Part shown: in pieces, positions 33,285 through 45,404 of the stretch
Layout: every line of letters starts with the position of its first letter
How positions within the stretch are numbered: position 1 is the first letter of the stretch
Origin: Echria macrotheca
Taxonomy: Eukaryota; Ascomycota; Sordariomycetes; Sordariales; Schizotheciaceae
Assembly: GCA_030411725.1 (NCBI GenBank)
Contig: MU839846.1
Location: 372,001 to 436,000, forward strand
Direction of reading: 5' to 3'
DNA length: 64,000 bases
Notes under the pieces: generated by a model
What the model was told of the DNA's origin: nothing
Database searches by the model: none
What the model saw: the letters and a program-made list of their open reading frames with translations, nothing else
Made by a program: the position numbers and the translations under genes

Positions 33285-34616
33285 CTAATTATCCGAACCC
33301 TGAGGCTGAGGCAGCACCATCCTGTCCAGAATCTTGTGCACACCCTTACTCTTCCCCCTCCCCTCGTCAATCTCGTCTGTCATCTTGCGCGCCCTTTCCA
33401 CCAGCACGGCCAGCACCTTGCGTGTATACTCAAAACTGCCCGTGCTCTCCATGTAGGCGACGGCGTAGCGCTTCACCTCCTCGTTCTGCGTCTTCTGCCG
33501 CAGTATGTTCAACAGCTGCAGGTTCGCCGGGTTGGAGCGGATGCTGTGAATCACCGGAAAGCTGAACTTGCCCTCGGTCAGGTCCTCGCACATGCCCTTG
33601 TTTTCCTTGTACTGCTGGCTCCACAGGTTCTGGTAGTCGTCGAGGATCTGGAAGATGAGCCCGATGATATTCACCAGCGGCACGCAGTCGATCAGGGTGC
33701 GCGACTCGGCCTGCATCAGCTTGATGCCGAGCCGAAAGAGGCCGCCCGTCTTGTTGCCCACCATTTCCAGGTAATCATCCTCGGTCGGACACGTCAGCGT
33801 GTCGCGCCAGAACAGGTCCATGCCCTGGCCGCGGTGTAGGTTGAGTAGTTCCTCGGCAAAGATGCTGATGACCTTTGGGTTTTTGAGTTTTTGTAGCTCC
33901 TGCAGCGCGCAGAAGTAAATGTAGTTGGAGCTGTTGATGGTCTGGGGGATGCCGAAGATGGAATGGGCAACCGGAAACCCGCGCCGCAGCAGGCTGCTAT
34001 CCTCGACGTCGTCGACCAGCAGCGAGGCCGTGTGCAGCATGCCCACCACCTTTGTAATCACATCGAGGCTCTCCGGGGGCACCTCGAGCCAGGCGTCAAA
34101 GGCCAGCACCAGCTGGGACCGAAAGTCCTTGCCCGGGTGGCCGTTGAGGTAGTCGAACGGCCCCGTGAGCACCTTTTCCTTGTCTTCAGACCAGGTCCGG
34201 CGGGCCGTCGAGAAGAAATCGTCGCTCGCAAACCGGTTGGGGTCCGGCGGGGGCGGCGGGGGCTGCGTCATGGTGGCGGCTAGGAACGACGTGCTCGTGG
34301 CCGAGGCGATGGAAGCCTTGCGGCTGCGGTGTCGTGCGTGTCCCGGCGGTTGACTGCTCGATCGTGAGATCCAGTCGGCCTCGGGCACAGAGCTGAGGGC
34401 GCCTTTGGAGGGGCTGCCGTGGCCGATGGCGGGGTTGCTGTTCTGGACCGAGAACGTCGACGATGTGCGGGGTGGGATGGCAGCGGCCGGAGAATGGAAG
34501 AGAGGCCCTGATGATGGCAGACCGATCGGGGGACTGATGGGCGTTGCTGCGGACGAGGAAGAAGGCACGGCCATGGCGACCTGGTCCTTCTTCGACGAGC
34601 GACGCGAGAGAAACAT
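33285..34616 (-). CDS. al-3: Geranylgeranyl diphosphate synthase (AL-3 type)
   Basis: Intronless, 443 residues. It condenses isopentenyl diphosphate with allylic primers to form C20 GGPP for carotenoids, other diterpenoids and protein prenylation. The trans-prenyltransferase core starts near residue 150. The first aspartate-rich motif is DDVED (202-206) in LLVDDVEDSSLLRRG, and the second is DDYQN (326-330) in FQILDDYQNLW. GQGMDLFWRD and NKTGGLFRLG fit fungal GGPP synthases, as does the tail ending VLPQPQ. The N-terminal 140 residues are Ser/Pro-rich and not part of the enzyme fold, as in Neurospora AL-3. Neighbours (peroxin, Cdc14) give no sign of a terpene cluster, so this looks like the primary-metabolism enzyme. 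The symbol follows the Neurospora gene. Confidence 0.94.
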   Translation of the reverse strand: MFLSRRSSKKDQVAMAVPSSSSAATPISPPIGLPSSGPLFHSPAAAIPPRTSSTFSVQNSNPAIGHGSPSKGALSSVPEADWISRSSSQPPGHARHRSRKASIASATSTSFLAATMTQPPPPPPDPNRFASDDFFSTARRTWSEDKEKVLTGPFDYLNGHPGKDFRSQLVLAFDAWLEVPPESLDVITKVVGMLHTASLLVDDVEDSSLLRRGFPVAHSIFGIPQTINSSNYIYFCALQELQKLKNPKVISIFAEELLNLHRGQGMDLFWRDTLTCPTEDDYLEMVGNKTGGLFRLGIKLMQAESRTLIDCVPLVNIIGLIFQILDDYQNLWSQQYKENKGMCEDLTEGKFSFPVIHSIRSNPANLQLLNILRQKTQNEEVKRYAVAYMESTGSFEYTRKVLAVLVERARKMTDEIDEGRGKSKGVHKILDRMVLPQPQGSDN

Positions 34617-35931
34617 GGGCTCCGTTCGATGTGGGTCGGGGGGCTATTTGACGCTTGAGCTTTGGCAGGCGGGCCCAGGACTGGATGCGACCGGCGACAT
34701 GCGGCGCCGACTCAGCTTCGTCAGGAACACGTTAGCGTCATCTTGTCTGTCACGAGGCTTGCGCGGCGGCCACGAGTCCAGGACGGTAGGACTGCGGTTG
34801 CCTTGCAAAGTTGACAGTGGACGAGGACGAACCGGGCAGTGCTAGTGGATTGTGGGGATAGAGGCCCGGATGAAGCGGGGAGCTTTATCGTGCAGGGCCA
34901 GCTGTGACCTGGGAAATGTCCCGATGTGCAACACTTACCGGTAGGAAATAATATCTCGAGAAACTCTGGGGAAGAGACGTTGGCGTGTTTCGGTCAGATG
35001 CTTAGGAATAGATTGCGCAGGTGTCTTTTATCTAACAGCTCCAGAAAACCGAGCGTTTGCTGATTTTCAAGTTTTGGGAGCTCGACAACACGGGAGCTAA
35101 CGAGCGCTTTGACGACTGCGAAGTGCGGCATCCAAGATGGGTTGCGTCCTCGGCACAGATGGAGAGAGGCAGGTATACTGCAAACAGATTGAGATGTCGA
35201 GGGATGAGGTTTGCTCAACCATCAGATCAGCAAGACATCACACTGAATATATGTCCTCCGGCAATGGCCGGGCCAGGTTTCAAAGGCTGCATTGAATCCC
35301 CTTTTCCTCCCTTTACGATCCCAACCACGGCGTCCCTTGCTTTGGGTTGACCACCGAGAGGCGCATTTCCAGAAGGCTGCACCAGCAAACCCACAGCCGT
35401 GGGAACTCTCGGTCTGGAAGGGTGCAAAAGGAAGGGAATGCTTATCGCGCGTGTTAATGCTATCGGCAGGGGTCTGATAGAAGGTCTGGGGTGCGTTGCT
35501 GTGGCACCGCCCCGGAAGTTTGGAACCTTGACGGCGGGCAAGCTCGAAACGGAAAGAAGTCAAACAGAGGGACAGAGGAATGAAGCCGACCACACACAGA
35601 TTGAATTTCTTTTTTTCCCTTCTCTTCCTTCATTGCTAAAATCTTAACCCGTCTGTCCTTTCTGTTTGGCTTCCTTGCCCATTGTATTACCTAGCGCAAT
35701 CGCAGCAACAAGAGTCGATTCCGCGTTTGTTTCTTCTCCTCACCCACGACTTACTCAACAAGCGCACTGAAATTGGTCCGACAAGGCAATCGCATCGACC
35801 ACTGGCGCAGCGAAGAGCATCACCGGCGCATAGTTTGCCCCGTCCTGCGATAGTCGCGACCGGGTCGCATTCGACTTCTGCCCATCCCCTCCCCGCGAAA
35901 AGCGACAACACAACACCCAGCGCAGCGCGCA
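34617..35931. other. Divergent intergenic region between GGPP synthase and Cdc14
   Basis: 1.3 kb that should hold both promoters. No recognisable coding sequence, RNA gene or repeat was found. Confidence 0.5.
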
Positions 35932-36932
35932 ATGGAATCCCTCCTCTCCCTCGCCTTCGACAACCTGTCGTCCTACGACGGCGCCAAGATCAAAAAGGGC
36001 CTAAAACAAGTCGAGGGCCTCCTCGCGCAGATCTGCCTCTCGGGGCCAAGCAGCCCGACCAAGAAACAAGCAGCAGACTCCTCGGAACAACAATCGACGA
36101 CCCCACGAAAAGGGCTAGGCGATCTCGGCAGCGACCCAGCCTTCCGCGAGTTTTTTAAACTACAAGACGGCTTCGAGTGGAACATTGCGCAGCGGCTCCT
36201 AGCCACGCTTGACTTTTTGGTCGCCCGCGGCGGCGACGGCCAGTACGACTTGCTGATCGTCAACGCGCTCGACCTGATCCAGGGCGTGCTGCTGCTCCAC
36301 CCGCCGAGCAAGGTGTTGTTCTCGCGGAGTATGCACATGAATGTATGTATCCGTCGTTCTCGTTCTCGTCTTGCTACCAACCAAACTGATTCCAACCAAA
36401 AAAAAAGTTGCTGCTCGACCTGATAGAACCAGTAAACTGCCCAGCCATCCAATGCGCCACCATCATTACGCTGGTAGTGGCCCTCCTCGACACGCCCGCC
36501 AACGTGCGCGTCTTTGAGCAGCTCGACGGCTTGCTCACGATTACGTCGTTGTTCAAGAACTCCGAGACCAGCCGCGAGGTCAAGTTCCGGCTGACCGAGT
36601 TCTTGTATTTCTACCTCACGCCCGAGACGCCGTCGATCCCGCGCGCGGATGCGCGCATGAGTGGGAATACGCCCGCGCTGTTGCAGCGGAGTCCTAGCAA
36701 GCTGGCCAAGGTTTTTGGTGGTGCTGGTGCAGGGCGGAGCAATAATCATAAAAATGGGGGGATGGCAGACAGAGTAGATGGTGCGGAAGATGGGAGCGGC
36801 GCAGGCGGCAGTGGGTGTACGCTCTCGGTCGAGGCCAAGAAGCAGTTCGTCGATCGGTACCTGCCGGGCGTGGTCGATGAGCTGCTTAAGGATCTGGATA
36901 CTTATAAGCCTTTTGGCGGGATTCTGAGCTAA
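35932..36932 (+). CDS. cdc14: Cdc14-like component of the septation initiation network
   Basis: Two exons, 35932-36342 and 36408-36932, with a 65-nt intron, give 311 residues. This is not the Cdc14 phosphatase. It belongs to the PF08045 family, whose fission yeast member binds and activates the Sid1 kinase at the spindle pole body during cytokinesis. Characteristic text includes SYDGAKIKKGLKQVEGLLAQICL, then FFKLQDGFEWNIAQRLLATLDFLV. Next comes LLLDLIEPVNCPAIQCATIITLVVALLDTPANVRVFEQLDGLL. VKFRLTEFLYFYLTPE follows, and a C-terminal helix (KKQFVDRYLPGVVDELLKDLDTYKPFGG) ends the protein. A Gly/Asn-rich loop at about 235-270 is probably disordered. The exon-intron junction is at a codon boundary (MHMN|LLLD). 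Confidence 0.9.
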
Positions 36933-38039
36933 CCCCCCTCCATTTCCTCCTTCCATCTCTCTCCTTTTTCTTTTCCTTTCCTTGTTGTATTTGGCTTGGG
37001 GACCTGGCATGGCGTTTTCAAAAGGGGGTGTGATTTTTTCTTCTTTTTCATTTTGTTTTTCATCGAGAGGAGTTGAGGGGAACAAGGACACTTAGAGAGG
37101 GAGAACGGGGTGGAGAACAGAACAGAAGGAGGGGTGTGAAAAATGAAAGTTGAGCTTTGTCTCTGTGTATTGTGTACGACTAGGGTACTATCCGTCGTTC
37201 TTTTCTCTCTGTCTTTGTGTGTGTCGGTCGGATGGGTGGTGGAATGGGTGGAATGGGTAGGGTAGGTAGTTGGTGTCAATGGGAGTGTCTGGTGCCAGGG
37301 AATCACCAGGAAGGGGGGAAAACCCCCCCAAAAAGTACAGAAATCGAAGAAGGGCATGGATCATCATGGATCACGGATTTACCAAGTGTGTCTCCTCTCC
37401 CCCCGAAAAGCTTTTATTGTCTTTTGCATTTCGAAGTTTTTACCTTGGCCGTGTTTTATTTAGAGATGGCATGAGAGAGAGCTGGGGGATGGCGTTTTCT
37501 TCTTTTTTTCTGTCTCATAGAGTATCTCTTACCTGCCAGGGAAGGCGTGAAATGTACATTCTTAGCGAGCTGGGGAGGATGCCGGTTCGATGGCGCTGGA
37601 GTGTTGAGTTGAGAGATGTACGAGGACAGTTGTTAATTATGCGGGTTTTATGCGGTTTTGAGAAAGAACTTGCAAGTGAAACACTATCTTGGTGTAGCGT
37701 ATCTAATCTGACTGGAAGCCTCTGTGGAAGGTCCAAGTTACTACCGGGGAGTGTCGTATCCGATGCCGCCAGCTGATGCGATCTTGATCGATCAGTCGAG
37801 CTTTAGTGCTGTGCCTGATATGCCTGGTCTAGCATGCCCAGTCATGAATATCACCCGGTAGGCCTATCAAACATTTTAACCATGATGCAAAGGCGGAAAG
37901 GAAGGACAAGACTGGCGCCGTTATGAATGACACGCAGTCGAGCTGTTTATTCGACGACCAAGACAATCACTCGCCCCTGTCGGTGCCTTTCACCCCCTAC
38001 AAACCCACATCCGACCTTTGCATCCCTCAGATCCTCACC
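36933..38039. other. Convergent intergenic region
   Basis: Between the ends of Cdc14 and the F-box gene. It contains a GT-rich stretch (37180-37260) and a G6-AAAA-C6 hairpin at 37313-37328. No protein-coding gene is recognised. Confidence 0.5.
37313..37328. repeat. G6/C6 hairpin with AAAA loop
   Basis: Six G, four A and six C in a row form a perfect 6-bp stem about 380 nt beyond the Cdc14 stop. It could stiffen a transcript 3' end. No function is claimed. Confidence 0.7.
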
Positions 38040-40401
38040 TCACCAGTCCCGGTAATCTGGCCATTTCGGTAGCGGCATCCAAGCATTGGCATGCTTCACC
38101 TCGACCCCGTACTTCCTCGCAAGCGCCCACGCCTGGTCCCATTCGATACCTGACAAAAAGTCCTGGTAGATAACCTTGATCTGGTCCATACAGATGAGCT
38201 TGAACAGAAGCTCGCTGACCCCCTTGTACTTGCCTGGATAGACGGCTACTGTATGCACATTGGGGAACAACTTCAAAAAGTCCAGAAACGGCTCGCCGTC
38301 AAACTCGGAAAAGTGCCCTTCCGGCGCCCAGTTGAAGTCGCGCAGGCCGAGAGTTTGTAAACTTTCTGTTGCTGCGTAGGCCAAGTCTTGTGCCGGAATG
38401 GGCTGGATCCACGGGGCGTGTCCAAAACCTTGTCTTATCCCTTGGCTACCGTCCGCACCCATCGAAATATCGAGAACCTCGAGGGTCCCATTTCTAGCAG
38501 CGGGCGCAAGGATATTTTCAAGCAAAGCTGGATGAATAGGCATCCTGGCTCGAAAAACACGGAGACGGGGGTAGTTGTGCATATGAACGGGGAAGTCACC
38601 ATACAACGGCGACAGGACCTCACCAGTGGCTGTCCTGGATGTGAAGAACGAGCTCATGACGGATTCTCGGTCGCAGAGAAACTCGATCGATTCCAGCGGG
38701 GAGTGGAAGAGAGGTGCGTAACACCTCGAGTGACAAGACACGTCGTATCCTAAGAATAGTGAGCGAAGCCGAGGCCACATAACCGAAGGCTCATCCGTTG
38801 TCTCCGGCCAGTTCGACGTGATGTTATGTCCATCGAGATAAAGATGCTCGAGTTGTGGGGTGATGAGGGCAAGTTTGTCCTATATCGGTCAGTTCAGTTT
38901 CAACACGAGGCCGCCTTGGGACACTTACTATTGGGAGATCCATGAAATGGCCAGTAAGGCGTAGCCTCTTGAGCCGTGGCAACATCCCATCTAGGGTGAG
39001 AGGTACACGCTTCTGGAACCGGTCGAGCCAAGAACCGTCTACGTAGTCCAGGGACTCCAGGTGCTCTCTCAATGAGAGCGGGATGACTGCATTTCCCTTG
39101 GTCCCTCGCAACGAAAGATGAACCGGGATGGCACGAGGGCGTTTTCGTATGTCGCCTATCGGCCTCAGAGATCGATCGTGGAGTTTTCTGAAGCCAAGAT
39201 GCATCCGTTCCAAGTTTGGTAGCATATTCCACAACATAACCTGGAGCTCAGACGCTTCAAGTCGACTATTTACCAGATCTTCAAACACCAATGTCCGGAT
39301 TCCTGGGCGATTGCTTAGAAAGGTATGAAAGAACCGCCCAGGATTCCGCGGCTCCTTGACCCTTACGACGGTCCATGCGCTCCTGTCGGACAGGAGGAGC
39401 TGTGACCACTCCTTGTTGACACGTTGACACCGACTTCGCACGACCCGGTTAGACAATGAACGTAAGGTCGAGCGGGGGTGCTTACAGGAGGCTTGTGGTA
39501 TCAAGATACGAAAAAATCATGGAAAGGATTTCTCGAGGAAGTTTCCGGATTGGATCTTTTCGTGACTCCATCATGGACAGGCTGTGAGCCATCTTGCGAA
39601 GGATAATCTGCTTCCGGTCAGTGACATGGAGGTTATTGTTTCACGGCCATAATTCTTACGTCGTATTTGGTTTCTGGGCCTTGGCGGTAGTTCTGGCAGT
39701 TATGTAGCCCAGCCCTGATAAAACATTTGACCAGGGCCCAAAGTTCCTCTGGTGAGTGAAGCTTGGCATATCTTATATTCACGGGAACGGAGCTTCCAGA
39801 TTTGTTATCGGGGGTCCGGTTTGTCTTGGTCAATTGACGTAGAATCTTGACAACCCGACAGTAGCCCTGATAGCAAGTTAGCTTGCTGCAAAACGATTGA
39901 GCGGAAGCAGGAGACGTGCTATCGCGGAGGCAAAATCAAGGCGGACGAGGCCGAGGGCAACTGACAACGCAGCCTCCCATTTCCCGGCCTTTTCGAGACA
40001 GCCAGCTAGCTCGTCGACCGCTTCGGCATGAAGAGGGGCCGTACAAGCAGGCCAAATAGTACCGCAGGTGCAGGGGCCGGTCGTGACTATGCGAAGCGCA
40101 TCGATGGAGGGGCTGTTGACCGCCTTGATACATTGCAGGATATTGCAGGATTTGTCTTTTGGGTGCTTGTTGGACGATGGCGAGCAGGCACAGAGGTTGA
40201 TGGTCTGGTGAATTGGTCAGCACGGGAACCCACCAGGACTAGGCGTCTTGCCTTGAGGAGAGTGCTCATCGCTGCTTCGTAGCTGTGATTCTCTGCAAGC
40301 TTACGTGCTTCGCCCAGTTTGGCCCTCATTTTGTCCATGGTGTTGTCGTCATTTACGCCCAAGCTCTGGTTCGGGCTGGGGGTTTTGCCAACATCGGCCA
40401 T
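38040..40401 (-). CDS. TPR / F-box / LRR protein of Dia2-Pof3 type
   Basis: Six exons: 40252-40401, 39920-40204, 39660-39866, 39486-39607, 38929-39433 and 38040-38879. They give 702 residues. It is a likely substrate receptor of an SCF ubiquitin ligase. N-terminal TPR-like helices include ARKLAENHSYEAAMSTLLK and LAGCLEKAGKWEAALSVALGL. The F-box is at about 237-277 (LPREILSMIFSYLDTTSLL joined to RCQRVNKEWSQLLLS). Leucine-rich repeats follow (LPNLERMHLGF, LPRLKRLRLTGHFMDLPI, TPQLEHLYLDGHN, WPRLRSLFLGYD). This order matches yeast Dia2 and fission yeast Pof3, which link replication stress and chromatin. Introns of 49-52 nt at 39608-39659, 39434-39485 and 38880-38928 are GT-AG. The first two (40205-40251 and 39867-39919) need GC donors to keep the frame. 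Orthology to Dia2 itself is not proven. Confidence 0.82.
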
Positions 40402-43400
40402 GGTAAATGCTGCAGTTCTCTCTTGCGTAGATGCTGTTTGACCACGACGCGCCCCTCCGCGTCCACGTCGCGCGATAAGCGCTGCTCGAGTCTTGGCATT
40501 ACGATAAGAAGCACGAGATCGCCCGAGATCACGTGACCTACAACAAGCGTGCCGACAGCATGGTTCAGGTGAAACGACCCGGGAGTTCAACAAAGTGCCA
40601 AATTACACATTCACAGAGCCACCGCAGCTCCAACGCACATCCCGCTGTGGCTGCTTGCTGGGCCCTTGCCCGACATGACAGCCGCTCGCTTGCGCCTTCG
40701 TCGACTTTCCCATTCGCAGATTGGCATGTCCGGCCGCAACAAGCATTGACCCGGGACCGGATTTGGCTTGGACCGGATGGTTGCAAGTCCCGAATCACAG
40801 CCCTGAGCCTACCCAAACATCTGCCAGTTGTCCCGGCCGGCCGAGCCACCGCCGTGTCTCTGCTGCCTTGGCTCCGTTTTGTCACCAGAGCAAGCATGGA
40901 ATCCGACGGCCGAGAGCCGACTGACAAATCCGAAAGAGGGAGTGCCATCCGACGCCGTTTCCGTCAGAGGGAGAGACCGCAAAGTCCGAGAATGGCCTCT
41001 TCGCACGACCTATCGCACTTCAGCCACAAGGAAGCAAAGCAAACTAACAGCATTAACTGCTGCTCCCCCACCACACCGTCACATCTGTAGTCGTAGCTCC
41101 AAGTACCTTGCAGCAAAACATGACGACGCCATACGCGCAACAGCCGCGCTGCCGCACTAGCTCACCCGTTGATTCCGCGGCGGCAACAATAGACGTTCCC
41201 CTTGTATATCCAGTTGACGCGAAACTCGACTCGTCACTTTTTTGTCGTCGCTTCCTCCCACCCACACACCATCAAATCCACTCCCCCATCTTGGGTCGTT
41301 GTCGTACCTGTGCTAGGACGGGCAAGGCCGCACCTCTCACATCATCCACCAAGTACCACCATGCGCAAATCGGTCTCACCAAAGATGACCGCACCCAAGG
41401 TAGGTCGCCCCACGAATAGCCCGGGTCAAGCGAAGCCGGCCACCCGGCCACCCGGCGCCGGCGTTAGCGGCTCTACGCACTAACTACCTAATGCGCGTCA
41501 GCGTACCTATTGAGCCCATGAGCTTTTCTCTCTCTCTCCAGACAAATAAAAAAACAAGCTATCAAACGCCGCCGCATGGATGAAAAGATCCATCGGGTCT
41601 GACAAAGACGGCAGTTGGGCGGCGTGTGCCAGGGCGCGCGATCTCGTGAAACGGCAAGTAAGTAACTAGGGACAAGATTTGTTTGCGCCACACACAAGAA
41701 ACAAAATGCCATGCGCCCACACACACAACACGCCCACGCCCCCCTCCATCCCGCCCAACCCGCTCTCGTTTTCTGTCACCCTCTTTCGCGCGGCCACCGA
41801 TCGATGATGCGCATCTGCGTTGACGGCTTCGCCTGTGGTTGGGCCCCACAGCAGCAGCGCATCTTTTTGGGGGTTGCATCATTCTCGTTTTGCTTGCTTG
41901 TTGACCCCCAAAACCACTCTACTCCATACCCCCCATCCGAAGGCGCGGGTTTGGAGGGGAGGGACGGGAGCCTCGGGAATCCGAGAGATACTAGAGAGTT
42001 GTATCGTTCTCTCTACCTACCTAGGTACGTAATGCAGTAGCCAGGACAGGAGATGTGTGGAATCCCATGTTTTGAGCAGTAGTACATTTCGTATTCTTTT
42101 GCTCCTCCCCCTCCTCCTCCTGCGCCGCACCCAAGGCACCGGTCCTCATGCCACGTTTTTTTTTCTCTCTCTTAGAGGTGGTGGTTGCTCCCGTCCGGTC
42201 TGGTCTGGTCTGCCTTGGCTGCTGCGGCGGTGCGTAAAACCCCAGACGACGATGTAATCCCGTATATCTCGTTGAGAAATGAGAATGGATTCGCAAAAAG
42301 TCGATGCATCCCCATCTGTTACACCCCCTCCCCTATCGGTGACCCGGGCTGACTTATTGATAGAATTCTAGCTATGCGGAAAAAGCTCCGTTTTAGAAGC
42401 AGCAGATCTAGATACCTGACCGTCCTTGAGAGGGGATAGGTAGGTAAGGTAGGCCGCCGGGGCCGCGGATCCAACCAGCCAGGTGTTGCTGGCTCACAGG
42501 GCTGCTGCTGATGGGAGAGAGAGAGAGGTTGCCGGCTGTTTTCATTAGCGTTGATGTCTCGGTATATTTTTGGACCCCACGCCCCGCCCTCCTTCCTGCC
42601 GGGACGCCGTCTTGTTTCCGTCCTTTTGTTGTTTGGTGCCCCACATCTTACCACCTACACACTACACAGTACCTTCCCATGTTGGAGATGGATGGCACAC
42701 CTCCCAGGGGTCATTACTATTAGTGACTTTTGGAAAGACATTGAACAAGGAAGACATCATAACATCTAAGTTGAGTGAGTGAGAGGGAGAGTGAGAGGGA
42801 GAGAGTCAGTCTAGAGTACCAATGCTGTCAGCACTTTAATCCGTACACTTAGGGAATACTTTCACCCTCTCCCCCTCCCAAACCAAAATGAAAGTAAAAG
42901 AACAGAAGTTCATAGTTTTTACCTCGGATCAGGAACTGAAAACAAAAACCAACCACCAACCGAGGAACAAAAAAATTCCTCCCCAATCAGGACAAAAAAC
43001 TCGTCCGTCCCTGCCTTGCTGGCTGGCTGCAGTCTGCGTGCGCCATGCGGTCGGTGTGTGCAGCGGTGATGCAGTGATGCAAGTGCGGTGCAGCGCGGTG
43101 CAGTGCGGCCTCCCCCGAAAATCCCGGGGACAGGGGAACAACCAAGACAGGGGAAAAGAAGCCGCGGCACACGGCGGTTGCGCTTCTATTTTTATTTTTA
43201 GCCTCGGCGGGGCGCATCTCCCGGGGTCTGATTGGCCCGCCTCACAAGGTGCTGACCGCACGAGGCTAGCCAGGCTGAGCTTTCATTGTTTCTGTCTCTG
43301 TCTGTCTTGTCTCTCGCGCTTGTTTTACACCGACCTACACTACACTAGGAAAAAAGCCTGGTGGTGGTCGCTTGTCGGTCGCTTGTGCGCGGAAATCAGG

Positions 43401-45404
43401 GGGGAGACGGGGAAAATGTGTGTGTGTGAGTTGTCACTTGACGGTTCCGCAAGGCATCAGAGGATGGATCCGGAGGAAAAAACGAGAGGATTCCCAATTC
43501 CCCTGCGAGAGAAGCCACGTGATGGATATATGTGTGCTGCAACGACGAAGAGAAACGAGTCATCTGTAATGCGGGGGGCGAGAGGGCGGATGATGGAATG
43601 GAATCATGCCCGGCCGGATACGTATAAACACATCAAACAACCAAGCTTCATCAAATCATGAAAGAAAAAGTCGTTGGTGTTTCCTGAAATAAGCAAAAAA
43701 GAAACAAAATCCATAGAACTAACCAATCGGCGATCCTTGCGATGACCGAGAGGAAAGTGTACGGAGAGTATGTACAAGTACCTCCGTACCGACAAGCGCA
43801 GCAACAACGGACGAACGACAAACGGGAACCTCACCCGATCGGGATACATTTTTCGATTCGGCCCAAAACAAACACACACCCTCCCTCCCCCCCCACACCC
43901 CGGCACTCACTCAACCACCAGCATAATCATGTTTCGCTTTTTCTAGCTGTCCACATTTTGAGCAGCATACGTGGACACGGGAAAACAATTTTTGGACACC
44001 TGATGATATACGGAGAATTGAATCCTTGCGCCACGTCCATCATGATGCGGCCTCGGAGATACGTAGTTCACAGAGGGTCGGTCCTATATGGAATCTTCGG
44101 TACTTGTCAAGAATCGAATATTGATTTGTTTTCCTTCCACACATCGACGTCATGTCAGATATCACCCGGCATCTAGATACCCGAGAGCTTGTGCCTCTCT
44201 GCCAGCCACATCCTCTAGATCCATCATGTCCCTTCATCGCTTCCATCTGACCTCCCCCACATAAACCTCCACAATCTTGATCCTTCAAGTGCCTGCCGGA
44301 AGGATGCATAGATGTGGAGGCTCAGCCCGGGCCAGCTTCCATCCTTCATCGTCGCCCTTGTGCCGTCGTCGAAGTGGTGAAGATTATGAGAGAAAACTGG
44401 TTCATAACAAACCACCAGGCAATCCTGCACGTTTCTCGTGACTGCGTTTCCTCCATTGACATGTTTGCTGCGCTCAGCGCAGGAATTAAAAAACAAGAAA
44501 AAACATGAGACTGTCGTCGTCAGAAAGAGCATAACATACATTAGCAGATCGAGAACTGTAAGAAAAAAATGAGAGTGAAGAGTCAAGAGAAACTTAATGA
44601 CAAAAACGCTTAAACCAAAAAATATCCAAAGTATCCAGACCTTTTATGAATCGAAACAGAAAAAAGGGTGCACTCGCCGTGGCTGATCATCAATCATCAG
44701 CCATTGCTCGTGAAGACCCTCCCAGTTGCCTGGAAACCCTATTCCCCCCTTTGAACGCCTGGTATCGTGCTCCTGATATGCATGATTCATCCCCCGAACC
44801 GAGAAATATGATGCCCCTGAAAAAAATGCCAGAAAACAAAAATACATGACAAAAAACGGGCTGGGAAAAATGCAAAAAAAGGGGAGCTGGGGGTGTTGTA
44901 CAGTTCATGCCTTGTGCGATTCCCAACATGCAATTCTCCATGGCGCTATGCTCCCCGTGATACGGCCCAAAAGGAAAACCCAAAGACAACCCCAAAGATG
45001 CCTAGGCCCAAGCAAGAGAGCAGAAGCTCTGGGGTTGGAACGAAGACCGCTTTGTTGCCGATGCAGATCAACCCGGGTTGCGCCCCGTTCCGAAGGGGCG
45101 TCTTGTCGTCTGTTCTCACCGTCTTCGATGATGGTGGTGCTTGTTCGGTTTGGCGGATTGGCATTCGTCGAGTGGCGGATACGGACCATGATATCAGTAC
45201 CAGTCACTTGATATCTGGCGGCGCTGAGGACGACATCCAGCGGTTTTGGTCCATGAAGAGGAGAGAAAGCTGGGACGGGGCTTGAGAGAGCGAGGCGGAC
45301 CTCGTGCGGAACGAATAGACGTAGGAAACCCAGGCGCCAAAGTCGAAGCGCGACAGGGCAGGTGAATGCCGGGAACTGCAGCCCATCCTCGAAGACGCCA
45401 CGTT
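40402..45404. other. 5.0-kb gene-poor region
   Basis: No convincing gene. Several overlapping open frames (for example 40533-41090 and 42888-43661, plus strand) are in low-complexity sequence. A possible small peptide begins at 41361 in a good start context (ACCACCATG): 13 codons to a GTAGGT donor-like site, with a CTAAC branch and a CAG acceptor further on. Its continuation stops quickly, so it is not called. Motif TACCTAGGTA is at 42018-42027. A short GTGCAG-type repeat lies near 43060-43110. Confidence 0.5.

Noticed and set aside
30920..36932. Possible terpene biosynthetic cluster around the GGPP synthase
   Set aside because: Neighbours are a peroxin, Pom1 and Cdc14; no cyclase, P450 or transporter is present.
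42888..43661. 257-codon plus-strand open frame
   Set aside because: Text is a mix of low-complexity and repeat-derived residues without any domain; it spans short GTGCAG repeats.
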